64,000 bases of DNA, from positions 6,458-70,457 of the forward strand of contig CAZZEH010000019.1 in the NCBI GenBank assembly GCA_964653095.1. The letters run 5' to 3'. A program made the position numbers and the translations under genes. Positions 51,894-61,505 of the stretch are shown piece after piece. The notes beneath the pieces were generated by a model. It did not search any database. It worked only from the letters and a program-made list of their open reading frames with translations, and was not told the DNA's origin. Positions within the stretch are counted from its first letter, which is position 1. Every line of letters begins with the position of its first letter. Source of the stretch: JAMLHH01 sp964653095. GTDB lineage: Bacteria > Bacteroidota > Bacteroidia > Chitinophagales > JADIYW01.

Positions 51894-53609
51894 TTATTTT
51901 ACCAGAACAAATGAACCAATCTGCACCTCTTTTTCATTCTTTATACTTAAGATATATCTACCTGACTGCAAGTTGCCCGGCAACATAATCTGCATATCAG
52001 AAATAACTGATTCAGAGGAGCTGTAAACCTGAACTCCGGCGATATTATAGATGCTGACCTGAGCCTTTCCTGATTCAAAGCTAGAGAGTTTTATATTTAA
52101 AACACTCCCTGAGGTTGGGTTTGGATATAAAACAATATTCTGATTTCTTTTGTTGTTTCTGATAAAAGTTGGAACCACTGTTTCTGCAATATCTATAGCT
52201 TCATATCCATAGGAGATGACCCCATCACATTCAAAAAATGGAAGTGCAACCAAAATATACGGATGGCCTGCTTCTAAACCTGTTATTTCTCCCTTAGGAC
52301 TCGTCCCTATATATCCTATAACCGCATCTCCAATCGGATCGCCTATTCTGTATTGATCTCCGTCTTCAGGAAAAACAATCTCATAATTTTCATTTGTCAT
52401 AAGCTCTTCCTCGTCTATCAGTATGACCACATAACCTTTCGCATCTTCTATTGGTAAAAGCTCAAATTCAATTTTGTCTTCATGAGGAGTGATTTTATTG
52501 AATTTAGTCTCTATAAAAAAGTAAATGTCGCAAGTCTCCAGCGTAAAGAAACTGATGAAGTCATCAAATCCGTAAAAGATAGACTCTTCACACTCATAAA
52601 AAGGAGTTACAGTTATATAATAAAATCCACCTGGGTTCAAATCTGTGTATAAAAATTTAGTGTTGGTAGTAATATCCACGACTTTTGTGTCTTCGATAAA
52701 ATCGCCAACATTATAATATTCACCGTCAGTCACGTAACCAAATTCATGATCGTCCATTACATCATCAAGCATAATTATATATCCGGACGCTCCCGGTACA
52801 GGCTCGAATTCTATATCAACTTCGGTCATAGTCTTCTCCATTGAAATGATGGTCGCTGTTGTTTCCTCATCAAAGTTACATGGGACCGAAGCATTACCCT
52901 CGCCAAAACTAACTGCCAAATCGTCAATGCCCAAACCGTCTCTTGCTCCCACTATATCTCCGCCTCCGGTCTCTCTCGTGTAGGACCATCTGATAAATAA
53001 AGTTTCTCCCTCATGGACTTCCAGATCAGTTTGTTCGGAAATTATTCTGCTGTTGAGACCATTATTGCCATCAAGTTTTGTGGGAGTCTCCAAAGTAATG
53101 GGCGATATGAAGTTTAGTCCTTCTATACTTTTCCAGATTGCATCAGCATCACCTACGGAAGTGGCGTTTAAGCTGTATTCAAAATGTAGCGTGTCCGCCA
53201 AAAGTTCTTCTGTATTTTTGTCTTTTTTATCTGATCTTCTCCACTGTTCTCCTTTATACTCTACTGTGAATTTTGTTAGAACATTCTTAGATTCATTTCT
53301 AAATGAGGTGCCCCAATACAATGGAGAAGCTTTGGAAGAAACAATACCCCCCAATGCTCTGTCACTGCTTTCTGCGGAGCCAAACGAATAAACCGCTCCC
53401 TGATTATCAGCTCCGTCACTGACTTTAATCTGGTCATCATTAATTTCCCAATTGTCTAAGTTAAAATCAACAAACCCGGAACCCGAAACGGGGAGAGAAT
53501 TAAAATTTTGTCTGTAAGTGTAATCGGGATTATCTACAATATTTTGAGCATTTAACCCGAAGCATAATCCTGCAAACAGCAGTAGAAGAGATAAGTAAAT
53601 TTTTTTCAT
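51894..53609 (-). CDS. secreted protein with duplicated FN3-like domain and T9SS type A sorting domain
   Basis: A 571-residue exported protein with signal peptide (LLLLFAGLCFGLNA). Residues 24-235 form a lectin-like beta domain with GIDDLAVSFG at its end. Two related ~120-residue modules follow (about 242-360 and 360-485). Each has an EFxPxxxAxGYxxxxxD segment, a Y/DxxxVGDxIxD-like loop and a closing PFxECxxxIxYG. The C-terminus is a type A sorting domain (YPNPTSGSVLNIKL ... GRYILSI). It carries no catalytic motif and is likely a surface or secreted binding protein. It is monocistronic. Confidence 0.87.
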   Translation of the reverse strand: MKKIYLSLLLLFAGLCFGLNAQNIVDNPDYTYRQNFNSLPVSGSGFVDFNLDNWEINDDQIKVSDGADNQGAVYSFGSAESSDRALGGIVSSKASPLYWGTSFRNESKNVLTKFTVEYKGEQWRRSDKKDKNTEELLADTLHFEYSLNATSVGDADAIWKSIEGLNFISPITLETPTKLDGNNGLNSRIISEQTDLEVHEGETLFIRWSYTRETGGGDIVGARDGLGIDDLAVSFGEGNASVPCNFDEETTATIISMEKTMTEVDIEFEPVPGASGYIIMLDDVMDDHEFGYVTDGEYYNVGDFIEDTKVVDITTNTKFLYTDLNPGGFYYITVTPFYECEESIFYGFDDFISFFTLETCDIYFFIETKFNKITPHEDKIEFELLPIEDAKGYVVILIDEEELMTNENYEIVFPEDGDQYRIGDPIGDAVIGYIGTSPKGEITGLEAGHPYILVALPFFECDGVISYGYEAIDIAETVVPTFIRNNKRNQNIVLYPNPTSGSVLNIKLSSFESGKAQVSIYNIAGVQVYSSSESVISDMQIMLPGNLQSGRYILSIKNEKEVQIGSFVLVK

Positions 53610-53711
53610 GATTTAGAGTTTGACTAAATTTAGTTAAAAAAATTAATAGTTGTATAAATTAATGGAAATTATATTGTAGTGTTCCCGCTTAAACTTTATT
53701 ATCTTTAAGCC

Positions 53712-54419
53712 GTGGTCGGACACTTATACATTGTGCCTACACCAATAGGTAATCTGGAAGATATTACTTTACGCGGATTGAGAATTCTGAGAGAAGCGGA
53801 TTTGATTTTGGCAGAGGATACCCGCACAACTAAAAACTTGCTTCGCCATTTTGAAATTCAAAATCAGCTAAGAGCCTACCACATGCATAATGAACATAAA
53901 ATTATAGATGAACTGATCAGTCAGCTCGCCAGCGGCTCTGTCTTTGCGTTGGTGTCAGATGCCGGAACACCTGCCATATCCGATCCCGGTTTTTTATTGA
54001 TAAGAGCCTGTATAGAAAATAATGTTCGGGTAGAATGTCTGCCCGGAGCTACAGCTTTTGTGCCGGCTTTGGTTGTTTCGGGATTGCCGTCAGATACTTT
54101 TGTTTTTGAAGGATTTCTTCCGCACCAGAAAGGGCGGCAAAAAAAAATTGAACGCATTTTAAATTATGGTCCGACAATCGTACTTTATGAGTCGCCATAC
54201 CGAGTCGTAAAATTTTTGGAACAGCTGAAAGCTGCCGGAGCATCCCAAAGAAAAATAACGGCAGTAAGAGAAATTAGTAAAAAATTTGAATCGGTAGTAA
54301 GAGGAAGTGTGGAAGAAGTATTGCAACACTATAAAGAAAATGAACCTAAGGGAGAATTTGTTTTTGTATTGGAAGGCCTTTCATCCCTAAAAAAAAGTAG
54401 AGAAAATGATGTTGAATAG
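53712..54419 (+). CDS. rsmI: 16S rRNA (cytidine(1402)-2'-O)-methyltransferase
   Basis: Methylates the ribose of C1402 in 16S rRNA using S-adenosylmethionine. The 235-residue protein opens with LYIVPTPIGNLEDITLR, contains LAEDTRTTKNLLRH and SDAGTPAISDPG (SAM site) and FVFEGFLPHQKGR, all family hallmarks. The start is GTG at 53712. It overlaps the next gene by 14 bp and the two form an operon. Confidence 0.96.
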   Translation: MVGHLYIVPTPIGNLEDITLRGLRILREADLILAEDTRTTKNLLRHFEIQNQLRAYHMHNEHKIIDELISQLASGSVFALVSDAGTPAISDPGFLLIRACIENNVRVECLPGATAFVPALVVSGLPSDTFVFEGFLPHQKGRQKKIERILNYGPTIVLYESPYRVVKFLEQLKAAGASQRKITAVREISKKFESVVRGSVEEVLQHYKENEPKGEFVFVLEGLSSLKKSRENDVE

Positions 54420-55200
54420 CTACTTCGCAGAATCTGTACGAATTGTGGCCGAAAAAGCCGCAAATTTTATTTCAGAACATTACGGGAAAGTTAGTCAGGA
54501 TGAAATAGTAACGAAAGACCTAAATAGTCTGGTAAGTTATGTGGATGTGGGTTCAGAAAAAATTATTACCGAAGGTTTAAGCAAGATTTTACCGGACAGT
54601 TCATTTTTAACAGAAGAAGATACCATACAAACAGAGGATACAGAAGTCAGGTGGATTATTGACCCTTTGGATGGTACCACAAATTTTCTTCATCAAATTC
54701 CTGTCTTTGCAGTATCTATTGCATTGGAAGTACAGGAAGAAATTGTTTTTGGACTGGTATATGAAGTCAATCGAAAAGAGTGTTTTCACGCTATAAAAGG
54801 TAAGGGCGCCTTTCTCAATCATAAACCTATCCGGGTCAGAAATGGAAGTTTTTCGGATGCATTAATAGCAACGGGTTTCCCTTATTATGATTTTAGCCAA
54901 ACCGATGAGTATTTAGATGTAATCCGTACGGTCATAAAAAGTACAAGAGGAGTCCGTCGTATGGGCGCGGCTGCTGTCGATTTGGCTTATACAGCCTGCG
55001 GTAGATTCAGCGGTTTCTTTGAATACAGTCTGGCTCCCTGGGACGTAGCAGCCGGTGCTTTGATAGTGCAGGAGTCCGGAGGTATAGTGACAGATTTTAA
55101 AGGCGGCAGCGACTGGCTTTTTGGGCAGAGTATTGTATCCGGCAGCCCCGAAACCTATCAGGCATTACTAAAATTGATACAGGAAAAATTTAAAGATTAA
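54406..55200 (+). CDS. inositol monophosphatase family protein
   Basis: A 264-residue Mg2+-dependent phosphatase. Metal and catalytic motifs: EEDT near residue 66, DPLDGTTNF near 84 and WDVAAG near 218. The family dephosphorylates inositol monophosphate, and some members act on PAP or sugar phosphates. Two adjacent ATGs (54406, 54409) are possible. It overlaps rsmI by 14 bp and is convergent with the hydrolase gene, sharing 4 bp. Confidence 0.94.
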   Translation: MMLNSYFAESVRIVAEKAANFISEHYGKVSQDEIVTKDLNSLVSYVDVGSEKIITEGLSKILPDSSFLTEEDTIQTEDTEVRWIIDPLDGTTNFLHQIPVFAVSIALEVQEEIVFGLVYEVNRKECFHAIKGKGAFLNHKPIRVRNGSFSDALIATGFPYYDFSQTDEYLDVIRTVIKSTRGVRRMGAAAVDLAYTACGRFSGFFEYSLAPWDVAAGALIVQESGGIVTDFKGGSDWLFGQSIVSGSPETYQALLKLIQEKFKD

Positions 55201-56132
55201 GCCAATCCAAAGTAACTTTTGAAGTTATTATAAACATCCTCCGGATATTCTATCATAGCCATGTGTCCGCACGGACTGTATATGATTGACTGACTTCCCG
55301 AAATGTCTTGGTTAAACAGTTTTGCGTGCCTGACCGGAATGATAATATCTTCTTTACCCCAGAAAATTAAAGTGGGGACAGATATTTTTTTTATGAGTTC
55401 AGGGTTGGGAGCCTGTGAAGTATTGGATGAAAGTCCGGCAATTGTTTTTAAATTACTTTCCCGATTAATCAGATAATGAGCATGTAACAGCTCTTCTTGT
55501 GTGACCTTAGACTTGTCACCAAAGAGTCTGGGCAAAAAGTTGTAAATAAGAAACTTAGGAATGCCTTTGTTTAAAACCGGAGCGAACCAGGACCAGCGCA
55601 GCGGACCGGCCGCATGTTTGATGACTTTTTCGGATTCATACCCCGCACTGTTAAACAACACTAAACCTTTTACTTTTTCCGGATAGGTCTCGGCAATCAT
55701 CCACGCCAGCATGCCGCCAAGCGAATTGCCCATCACGTAGAATCTTTCAAGCTTAAGGGATTCTATGAAAAAACTAAAAAAATCAATATACTCTGCTGTG
55801 AAGTTGGTGTTTTTATTTAAATGTCTGAAATCAGACATTCCCATGCCCGGGATGTCCGGTCGAATGATATGAAAATTATTTTTCATGATATCTTTCAGCC
55901 CCTCGAAGTTGTAGAAAGAACCGCCCAGACCGTGTATCATGATTACAGTGTCTCCACGACCTTCTTCTGTATAATGTATGTCATTCCCTTTCCAGCTTAT
56001 AAACTTAGATTCGGGAGTCAGAAGCTTTGACTTTACAAACTCTTTTGATAAAATCTGATTTGGTCTGAAAATCAGAAAAACACCCAGCAACAGACAAATA
56101 CTGAGGAGCAAAATAAGCATGACGTATAGCAT
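55197..56132 (-). CDS. alpha/beta hydrolase, membrane-anchored
   Basis: A 311-residue serine hydrolase with an N-terminal membrane helix (LILLLSICLLLGVFLIF). Oxyanion segment HGLGGS, nucleophile elbow GNSLGG near residue 137, acid in WGKEDIIIP and catalytic His in CGHMAM are all present. Lipase, esterase or C-C hydrolase activities are possible; the substrate is not readable. It converges on the inositol monophosphatase gene with a 4-bp overlap. Confidence 0.92.
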   Translation of the reverse strand: MLYVMLILLLSICLLLGVFLIFRPNQILSKEFVKSKLLTPESKFISWKGNDIHYTEEGRGDTVIMIHGLGGSFYNFEGLKDIMKNNFHIIRPDIPGMGMSDFRHLNKNTNFTAEYIDFFSFFIESLKLERFYVMGNSLGGMLAWMIAETYPEKVKGLVLFNSAGYESEKVIKHAAGPLRWSWFAPVLNKGIPKFLIYNFLPRLFGDKSKVTQEELLHAHYLINRESNLKTIAGLSSNTSQAPNPELIKKISVPTLIFWGKEDIIIPVRHAKLFNQDISGSQSIIYSPCGHMAMIEYPEDVYNNFKSYFGLA

Positions 56133-56241
56133 AATATATTTTTATCTGAAAAGTAAAAATAAAAGTATTCTGTTTGCCTTGTTTTAGTATTATGAATAAG
56201 ATAAATCACACAGCTCCTGTTTTATAGGATTTTGTATAACT

Positions 56242-56249
56242 TATCTTTG
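56242..56249 (+). promoter_or_regulatory. candidate -7 element of gldC-ABC-F operon
   Basis: TATCTTTG is an exact TAnnTTTG match 17 bp upstream of the gldC ATG. The -33 region holds TGTTTT rather than TTTG. Confidence 0.42.
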
Positions 56250-56266
56250 CAGAAAATATTTTTGTA

Positions 56267-56614
56267 ATGGAAAGGAAAACGGAAATTAAATTCAACATAA
56301 CGCTCGACGAGAACAGTATGCCTGAATCTATTGAGTGGTCCGCAACCGATCACCCTGAAGATGGGATACAGAGGAGTAAAACGCTGATGCTGGCTCTTTG
56401 GGACGGAGAAGAGAAAAACACACAGACGATAGATATTTGGACTAAGGACATGCAAATTGACGAGATGCACTCTCATTTTTTTCAAAGACTGTTGACTTTG
56501 GCAGAAAGTTATTACAGAGCGACCGGAAATCCGTTTGTAGTGAATGAAATGCGTACTTTCTGCGAAAATCTCGGTGAAAAAACTCAAGTCTGGGAAGAAA
56601 GAGGTAGAAGTTAA
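56267..56614 (+). CDS. gldC: gliding motility protein GldC
   Basis: A 115-residue soluble protein recognisable by its opening (KTEIKFNITLDENSMPE), the central TLMLALWDGEEKNTQTIDIWT and the closing helix. GldC is conserved across Bacteroidota, whether or not they glide, and is needed for efficient gliding in Flavobacterium; its molecular role is unknown. The stop overlaps the start of the ABC-F gene by one base (TAATG). No other gld genes are adjacent. Confidence 0.92.
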   Translation: MERKTEIKFNITLDENSMPESIEWSATDHPEDGIQRSKTLMLALWDGEEKNTQTIDIWTKDMQIDEMHSHFFQRLLTLAESYYRATGNPFVVNEMRTFCENLGEKTQVWEERGRS

Positions 56615-58503
56615 TGCTCCAAATTTCTAATCTGTCTATATATTTTGGCAACAGAGTCATACTTGAAAAAGCCGGCTGTACACTATCGCCCGGAGACCGA
56701 GTAGGTCTTGTCGGGAATAATGGTGCCGGTAAATCTACTTTGCTGAAAGCTATCAATGGAGATATCTCTATAGATGGAGGTCAGATTGTATATCCCAATG
56801 ACTATACGATAGGATTTCTAAAACAGGAGATAAGAGGGCATCGGTATCCTACGTTATGGGAAGAAGCCCGGTCTGCTTTTCGACATGCTATAGCACTGGA
56901 AGAGAAGCTTAAAAAAACCGAGCATGAAATGGAAACCCGAACAGATTATACCAGTGAAACCTATATGAAGCTGACGCAGGATTTAGTCGATTTACATGCA
57001 AGGCTGGACTATCTGGAATATTATAATATAGATGCGATAATAGAAAAAATTCTGACCGGCTTAGGCTTTGTCAGGACAGATTTTGGAAAAGCACCTTCGG
57101 CTTTTTCGGGAGGCTGGGCAATGCGAATTGAGCTGGCAAAAATTTTATTGGCAAGACCTGATTTACTTTTGTTGGATGAACCGACCAATCATCTCGATAT
57201 AGATTCGATTTTGTGGTTAGAACGTTTTCTCTCTTCTTATGAAGGTGCGGTGCTTTTGGTGAGCCACGACAGAACTTTTTTGGATAATGTAACCAATCGT
57301 ACGCTGGAAGTTGAACTCGGTAAACTCCATGAGTATAAAGCATCGTACTCAACATATGTCGTGCTGAAAAAAGAACGTCAGGAGCAACAGTTGGCGGCCT
57401 ATCAGAATCAGCAGGATGAAATTCGGCAAATTCAAAAAAATATTGACCGATTCAGAGCCAAGGCCACTAAAGCATCTTTTGCCCAGAGTCTGATAAAAAA
57501 ATTAGATCGAATGGATTTGGTGGAAGTGGAATTACAGGATAATCGGGCCATGAGGTTTCAGTTTCCGGTAGCTCCTGCTTCAGGCAAAGTAGCCGTGGAG
57601 GTAAAAGATGTATCGAAATCTTTTGGAGAAAAGAAAGTTTTTGAAGAAGTCAATATAGAAATTCTGAGAGGCGAGAAAGTGGCATTTGTAGGAAAAAACG
57701 GAATGGGGAAAACCACTTTGGCACGAATAATTTCAGGAGAACTTCAGGCGGATTCCGGAACTGCAGAACTTGGATATAATGTTGAGTTAGGATATTTTGC
57801 TCAACATCATGCCGAAAACCTGCCTAAGAAAAAATCCGTTTTAGAGCACATGGAGGATGAAGCTCCTTATGATATGGTCAAAGCATGTCGCGGCATTCTC
57901 GGAGCTTTTTTATTTTCGGGTGAAGATGTGGACAAGAAAATATCCGTTCTGTCCGGCGGCGAAAGAGCGCGGGTGTGTTTAGCTCAGATGCTCCTGCAAC
58001 CTACTAATCTGCTCATATTGGATGAGCCTACCAATCATCTCGATATGAATTCAAAAGACAGGTTAAAACAGGCAATATCGGATTATAAAGGAACTGTAAT
58101 TATCGTATCACACGACAGAGATTTCCTGACAGATTTGGCAGATAAAGTTTTTGAGTTTAATCAGGGAACAGTCAAAGAATATCTTGGCGGAATGTCAGAT
58201 TTCTTTGAGAAGAAAAAATTAGAATCTTTCCGGCAATACGAAAGTGAAGGAGCAGATACGGATAGGGGCGGGAGCACAGAAGTGAGGGAAAGCAAACTTT
58301 CCAATGAAGATAATTTATCGCAAAAAGAGATTAAAAACAGCATAAAGAGGTTGGAAGACGAAATTGAGAAGCTGGAAGGTGAAATTCAAAAAATCAAAAC
58401 AGATTTATCCAATAATTATACGGTAGCCGATTCCAATAAGCTTAAAATGAAGCAGGAAGACTTAGATGAAAAAATGGGAGAGTGGGAGAAATTCTTGTCA
58501 TAA
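56614..58503 (+). CDS. ABC-F family ribosome-associated ATPase
   Basis: A 629-residue cytosolic protein with two ATP-binding domains and no membrane segment. Walker A motifs are GNNGAGKST (residues 34-42) and GKNGMGKTT (about 360). Signatures are SGGWAMRIELA and SGGERARVCLA. Both Walker B regions read LLLDEPTNHLD-like. A linker helix and a C-terminal coiled coil (IKNSIKRLEDEIEKLE) complete the ABC-F layout. Such proteins rescue or tune ribosomes, and some give antibiotic resistance, which cannot be claimed here. It is translationally coupled to gldC. Confidence 0.95.
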   Translation: MLQISNLSIYFGNRVILEKAGCTLSPGDRVGLVGNNGAGKSTLLKAINGDISIDGGQIVYPNDYTIGFLKQEIRGHRYPTLWEEARSAFRHAIALEEKLKKTEHEMETRTDYTSETYMKLTQDLVDLHARLDYLEYYNIDAIIEKILTGLGFVRTDFGKAPSAFSGGWAMRIELAKILLARPDLLLLDEPTNHLDIDSILWLERFLSSYEGAVLLVSHDRTFLDNVTNRTLEVELGKLHEYKASYSTYVVLKKERQEQQLAAYQNQQDEIRQIQKNIDRFRAKATKASFAQSLIKKLDRMDLVEVELQDNRAMRFQFPVAPASGKVAVEVKDVSKSFGEKKVFEEVNIEILRGEKVAFVGKNGMGKTTLARIISGELQADSGTAELGYNVELGYFAQHHAENLPKKKSVLEHMEDEAPYDMVKACRGILGAFLFSGEDVDKKISVLSGGERARVCLAQMLLQPTNLLILDEPTNHLDMNSKDRLKQAISDYKGTVIIVSHDRDFLTDLADKVFEFNQGTVKEYLGGMSDFFEKKKLESFRQYESEGADTDRGGSTEVRESKLSNEDNLSQKEIKNSIKRLEDEIEKLEGEIQKIKTDLSNNYTVADSNKLKMKQEDLDEKMGEWEKFLS

Positions 58504-58573
58504 TTTGATAAATGGCAAAAAGTACGTATAGATTATTTATTACCTTTATAGGTAGTTATAAAAATAATCTTTT

Positions 58574-59473
58574 ATGTTAAGAACTTTGATACCTGCCTCA
58601 TGTCTGCTTTTAGCTTTTGTTTTAGGTTGTGAGAAAGAGAAAAGTTTATTTTCTGATATTTCTTTTCCTTACACGGATACCTTATCTGTTTTAACCTACA
58701 ATGTAGCCGGTCTGCCGGAGTTATTGTCCAGCAGTAATCCTGAAAGAAACACTCCCGAAATTGGGAATAGAATTAACCAATATGATTTAGTCGCAGTTCA
58801 GGAAGATTTTAATTACAACCATCTTCTTTATGCCAAATCGACTCACCCGTACAAAACAGAATGGATGGGACCGGTACCTGTGGGGGACGGTTTAAATCTT
58901 TTGTCCAAATATCGTTTGCTTGACTTGAAAAGAGTAAAATGGCAAAAATGCAGCGGCACTGATTGCCTGACTCCCAAAGGGCTTACTTATTCAAGAGTAG
59001 AGTTGGCAAAAGGTGTATATATAGATGTGTATAATAATCATACGAATGCAGGTGTGCAAAAAGAAGATACGGATTCGAGAAGAGCGAATTTACTACAGCT
59101 CTATAATTTCATAGAACGAGAGTCAGCCGGTGAAGCCGTGTTGATTTTGGGAGATTTCAACAGCAGATATACTCGTATGGCGGATACGCTCGAAGTTTTT
59201 TATCTGCTTGGATTTTCTGACACTTGGGTAGAGTTTTCCAGAAATAATATTTTGCCTGAAAAAAATGACCAGTCTTTGATGGACTGCGAACACCCGTCTT
59301 TAGGCATTTGTGAGACAGTAGATAAGATTTTTTACCGTTCAAATGAAAAAATAAAATTTCGGCTTTTGGATTATCAGAAACCGGAAACAGAATTTCAGCG
59401 TAACGGCAAAGATTTATCTGATCACATACCGGTATATTCCCTCTTTGAGGTGACTATTCTTAATTCAAACTAA
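58574..59473 (+). CDS. endonuclease/exonuclease/phosphatase family lipoprotein
   Basis: A 299-residue EEP-fold enzyme with a lipoprotein signal (LLLAFVLGC). Family residues: TYNVAG, VAVQED (metal Glu), YNNHTNAG, LGDFNSR and SDHIPV. The wide HTN-type motif resembles neutral sphingomyelinase or phosphodiesterase relatives more than DNA nucleases. Localisation on the membrane suggests a secreted nuclease or phospholipase role, undecided. It starts 70 bp after the ABC-F stop. Confidence 0.88.
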   Translation: MLRTLIPASCLLLAFVLGCEKEKSLFSDISFPYTDTLSVLTYNVAGLPELLSSSNPERNTPEIGNRINQYDLVAVQEDFNYNHLLYAKSTHPYKTEWMGPVPVGDGLNLLSKYRLLDLKRVKWQKCSGTDCLTPKGLTYSRVELAKGVYIDVYNNHTNAGVQKEDTDSRRANLLQLYNFIERESAGEAVLILGDFNSRYTRMADTLEVFYLLGFSDTWVEFSRNNILPEKNDQSLMDCEHPSLGICETVDKIFYRSNEKIKFRLLDYQKPETEFQRNGKDLSDHIPVYSLFEVTILNSN

Positions 59474-59838
59474 GTAGGGCTTCGTATCGAAAGCGAAAAG
59501 ATGCGTTTCCTTTTGAAACTAACTTGAAACGCCTTAGTAAATAAATTTAATCATAACTTCAGACCGTTTTGACACCCGCACATCAATCCATTTTTGGCAA
59601 AAGCTGTTGTGTACTGAATGTAAAACTTTTCCAGAATAAAAGAATAATACCGTTTGGACAAACTAGACCAATTTCGATTTTATCTCATTGTTCTGTATTG
59701 TTTATAACCACGGCATAATACCAGAATAAGGTTTCTACTTTATCGGTCTGTTTTGAATTCCAAATTGGTATAAGATGATAGTTCAGGGTTATTGACTTTA
59801 AAGATAAAAAGGAAAGGTTATTTTCTACTTTTACACCA
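59474..59838. other. 365-bp intergenic region before maf
   Basis: No coding frame or RNA gene is supported. It contains a 7-bp inverted repeat GCGTTTC/GAAACGC at 59503-59532 with a 16-nt loop and no T run. The rest is AT-rich with no clear promoter. Confidence 0.5.
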
Positions 59839-60423
59839 ATGATTGAAATTAAAAAAGGTAGCCCGATTATTTTGGGCTCAGGCTCACCAAGGAGGAAAGA
59901 AATATTAGAATTGGCGGGAATAGACTTTGAAGTAAAAGTGCCGAATGTCGAAGAAAATTTTTCTGCAGATATCAACCCGGAAGAAATTCCTGTTTTATTA
60001 GCGGCGAGAAAGGCGAAGGCAGTTCAGACCGGAATCAGCGACTCTGAAAAAATAATTCTGACCGCCGATACCATAGTGATTATTGATGGGGAAGTGCTGG
60101 GCAAACCATCTGACTCTGCGGATGCCGTAGAAATGCTGAAAAAACTTTCGGGCAGGACACATCAGGTGATTAGCGGAGTCTGCATTTTAAAAGGCAGCCA
60201 GGAATTACTGATTCAGGACGAAACCTTAGTAACTTTTGACCACATGCATGAGGACGACATCATGTTCTATGTGGACACTTATCAGCCTTTTGACAAAGCC
60301 GGTGCGTATGCCATTCAGGAGTGGATAGGCGTACGGTTTATTTCCAAAATTGAGGGCTGTTATTATAACGTAATGGGTCTGCCCCTTTCCAAAATTGTCA
60401 GGAAGTTAAATTGGGAGCGATAA
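59839..60423 (+). CDS. maf: Maf family nucleotide pyrophosphatase
   Basis: A 194-residue NTP pyrophosphatase that hydrolyses dTTP/UTP-type or modified nucleotides. Landmarks are the N-terminal LGSGSPRRKEIL, PNVEENF and TADTIVI, followed by SGRTHQVISGV and FDKAGAYAIQEW. Length is usual. It is convergent with the SBF transporter (7 bp between stops). Confidence 0.94.
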   Translation: MIEIKKGSPIILGSGSPRRKEILELAGIDFEVKVPNVEENFSADINPEEIPVLLAARKAKAVQTGISDSEKIILTADTIVIIDGEVLGKPSDSADAVEMLKKLSGRTHQVISGVCILKGSQELLIQDETLVTFDHMHEDDIMFYVDTYQPFDKAGAYAIQEWIGVRFISKIEGCYYNVMGLPLSKIVRKLNWER

Positions 60424-60430
60424 TTCGGGT

Positions 60431-61432
60431 TTAATCTTCTCTGCGGGCAAGTTTCTGAGCAATCATACTGGCAGCAATCAGTTGCAGGGTATGATACACC
60501 ATCAGCGGTAATAAGATAATGCCGATATTTGCGCTTCCTCTGAAAAATATATTGGACATCACGGTTCCGTGCACCAAAGATTTTTTTGAGCCGCAGAAGG
60601 CTGCTGTGATGGTATCTTCAACAGGAAATTTGAGCATAGTACAGATTTTTGTAATGGAGAAATAAGAAGCCAAAAATAAAACCAGCATAGCTACCGTGAC
60701 GATAATCAGCATTTCTGTATCCACCTGTGCATAAAATCCTTCTTCAAAAGACTCTGCAAAAGCCATAAACACTATCAGCAGAATGACGGACTGATCAAAT
60801 CGGTTCAAAAGTTTTCCGGTTTTGGCCACGAACTTTCCAAAATAAGGGTAAAGCAGTATCCCCAGTCCGACAGGCAAAATCACCTGAACAATCAAATCTA
60901 TCGTGACCTGTTTTAAATCTAATCCTGCACCACCGCTTGTACTCAGGAAAAACTCCATAATCAACGGAGTCATCAATACTCCTATAAGAGCAGAAATGCT
61001 GGCGTTAAAAATAGCTGCGGGAACGTTTCCTCTTGCCATATTGACCATCACTACCGAAGAGGAAATGGTAGATGGCAAAGCTGCAAGCAGAAAAATTCCT
61101 GTCCAAATTAAATCTCCCGGCTCCGGTCGTAAGATGAGCTCGCCGGTCCATACTATAAGCGGGAAAATAATAAAAGTGGAGATTTGTACGATAAAGTGCA
61201 GCCTGACATTACTCAGACCGGATCTTAGCTTTTCGGGACTCAGTTTCAATCCGTAAAAAAAGAATATCAGCGCAATCCCCCAGTTGGATATCGTACTCAG
61301 TGGGAGAGGAGAGGACTTAGAACCCCATCCCGGCTGGAGATAAGCAAGTAAGACGACTAAAAACAAGCTAATGATAAAAAAATCAATCCCAATTCTCGAC
61401 AGACCGTTTTGAATGGTTTTCAGTAAATTCAT
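60431..61432 (-). CDS. bile acid:sodium symporter-like (SBF-like) transporter
   Basis: A 333-residue protein with nine to ten membrane helices of the SBF-like/YfeH subgroup. The FFYGLKLSPEKLRSGL loop, the PLIVWTG region and GSKKSLVHGTVMSNI match. Family members move organic anions, often with sodium. Substrate unknown. It is a single gene on the minus strand, 73 bp upstream-adjacent to the RsmB-like gene's 3' end. Confidence 0.9.
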   Translation of the reverse strand: MNLLKTIQNGLSRIGIDFFIISLFLVVLLAYLQPGWGSKSSPLPLSTISNWGIALIFFFYGLKLSPEKLRSGLSNVRLHFIVQISTFIIFPLIVWTGELILRPEPGDLIWTGIFLLAALPSTISSSVVMVNMARGNVPAAIFNASISALIGVLMTPLIMEFFLSTSGGAGLDLKQVTIDLIVQVILPVGLGILLYPYFGKFVAKTGKLLNRFDQSVILLIVFMAFAESFEEGFYAQVDTEMLIIVTVAMLVLFLASYFSITKICTMLKFPVEDTITAAFCGSKKSLVHGTVMSNIFFRGSANIGIILLPLMVYHTLQLIAASMIAQKLARRED

Positions 61433-61505
61433 AAGTTGTAAAATACGTTATTGAATATTATTCAATGATAGAAATTTATTATTTGAATTTTAGAGGTATA
61501 TAAAA

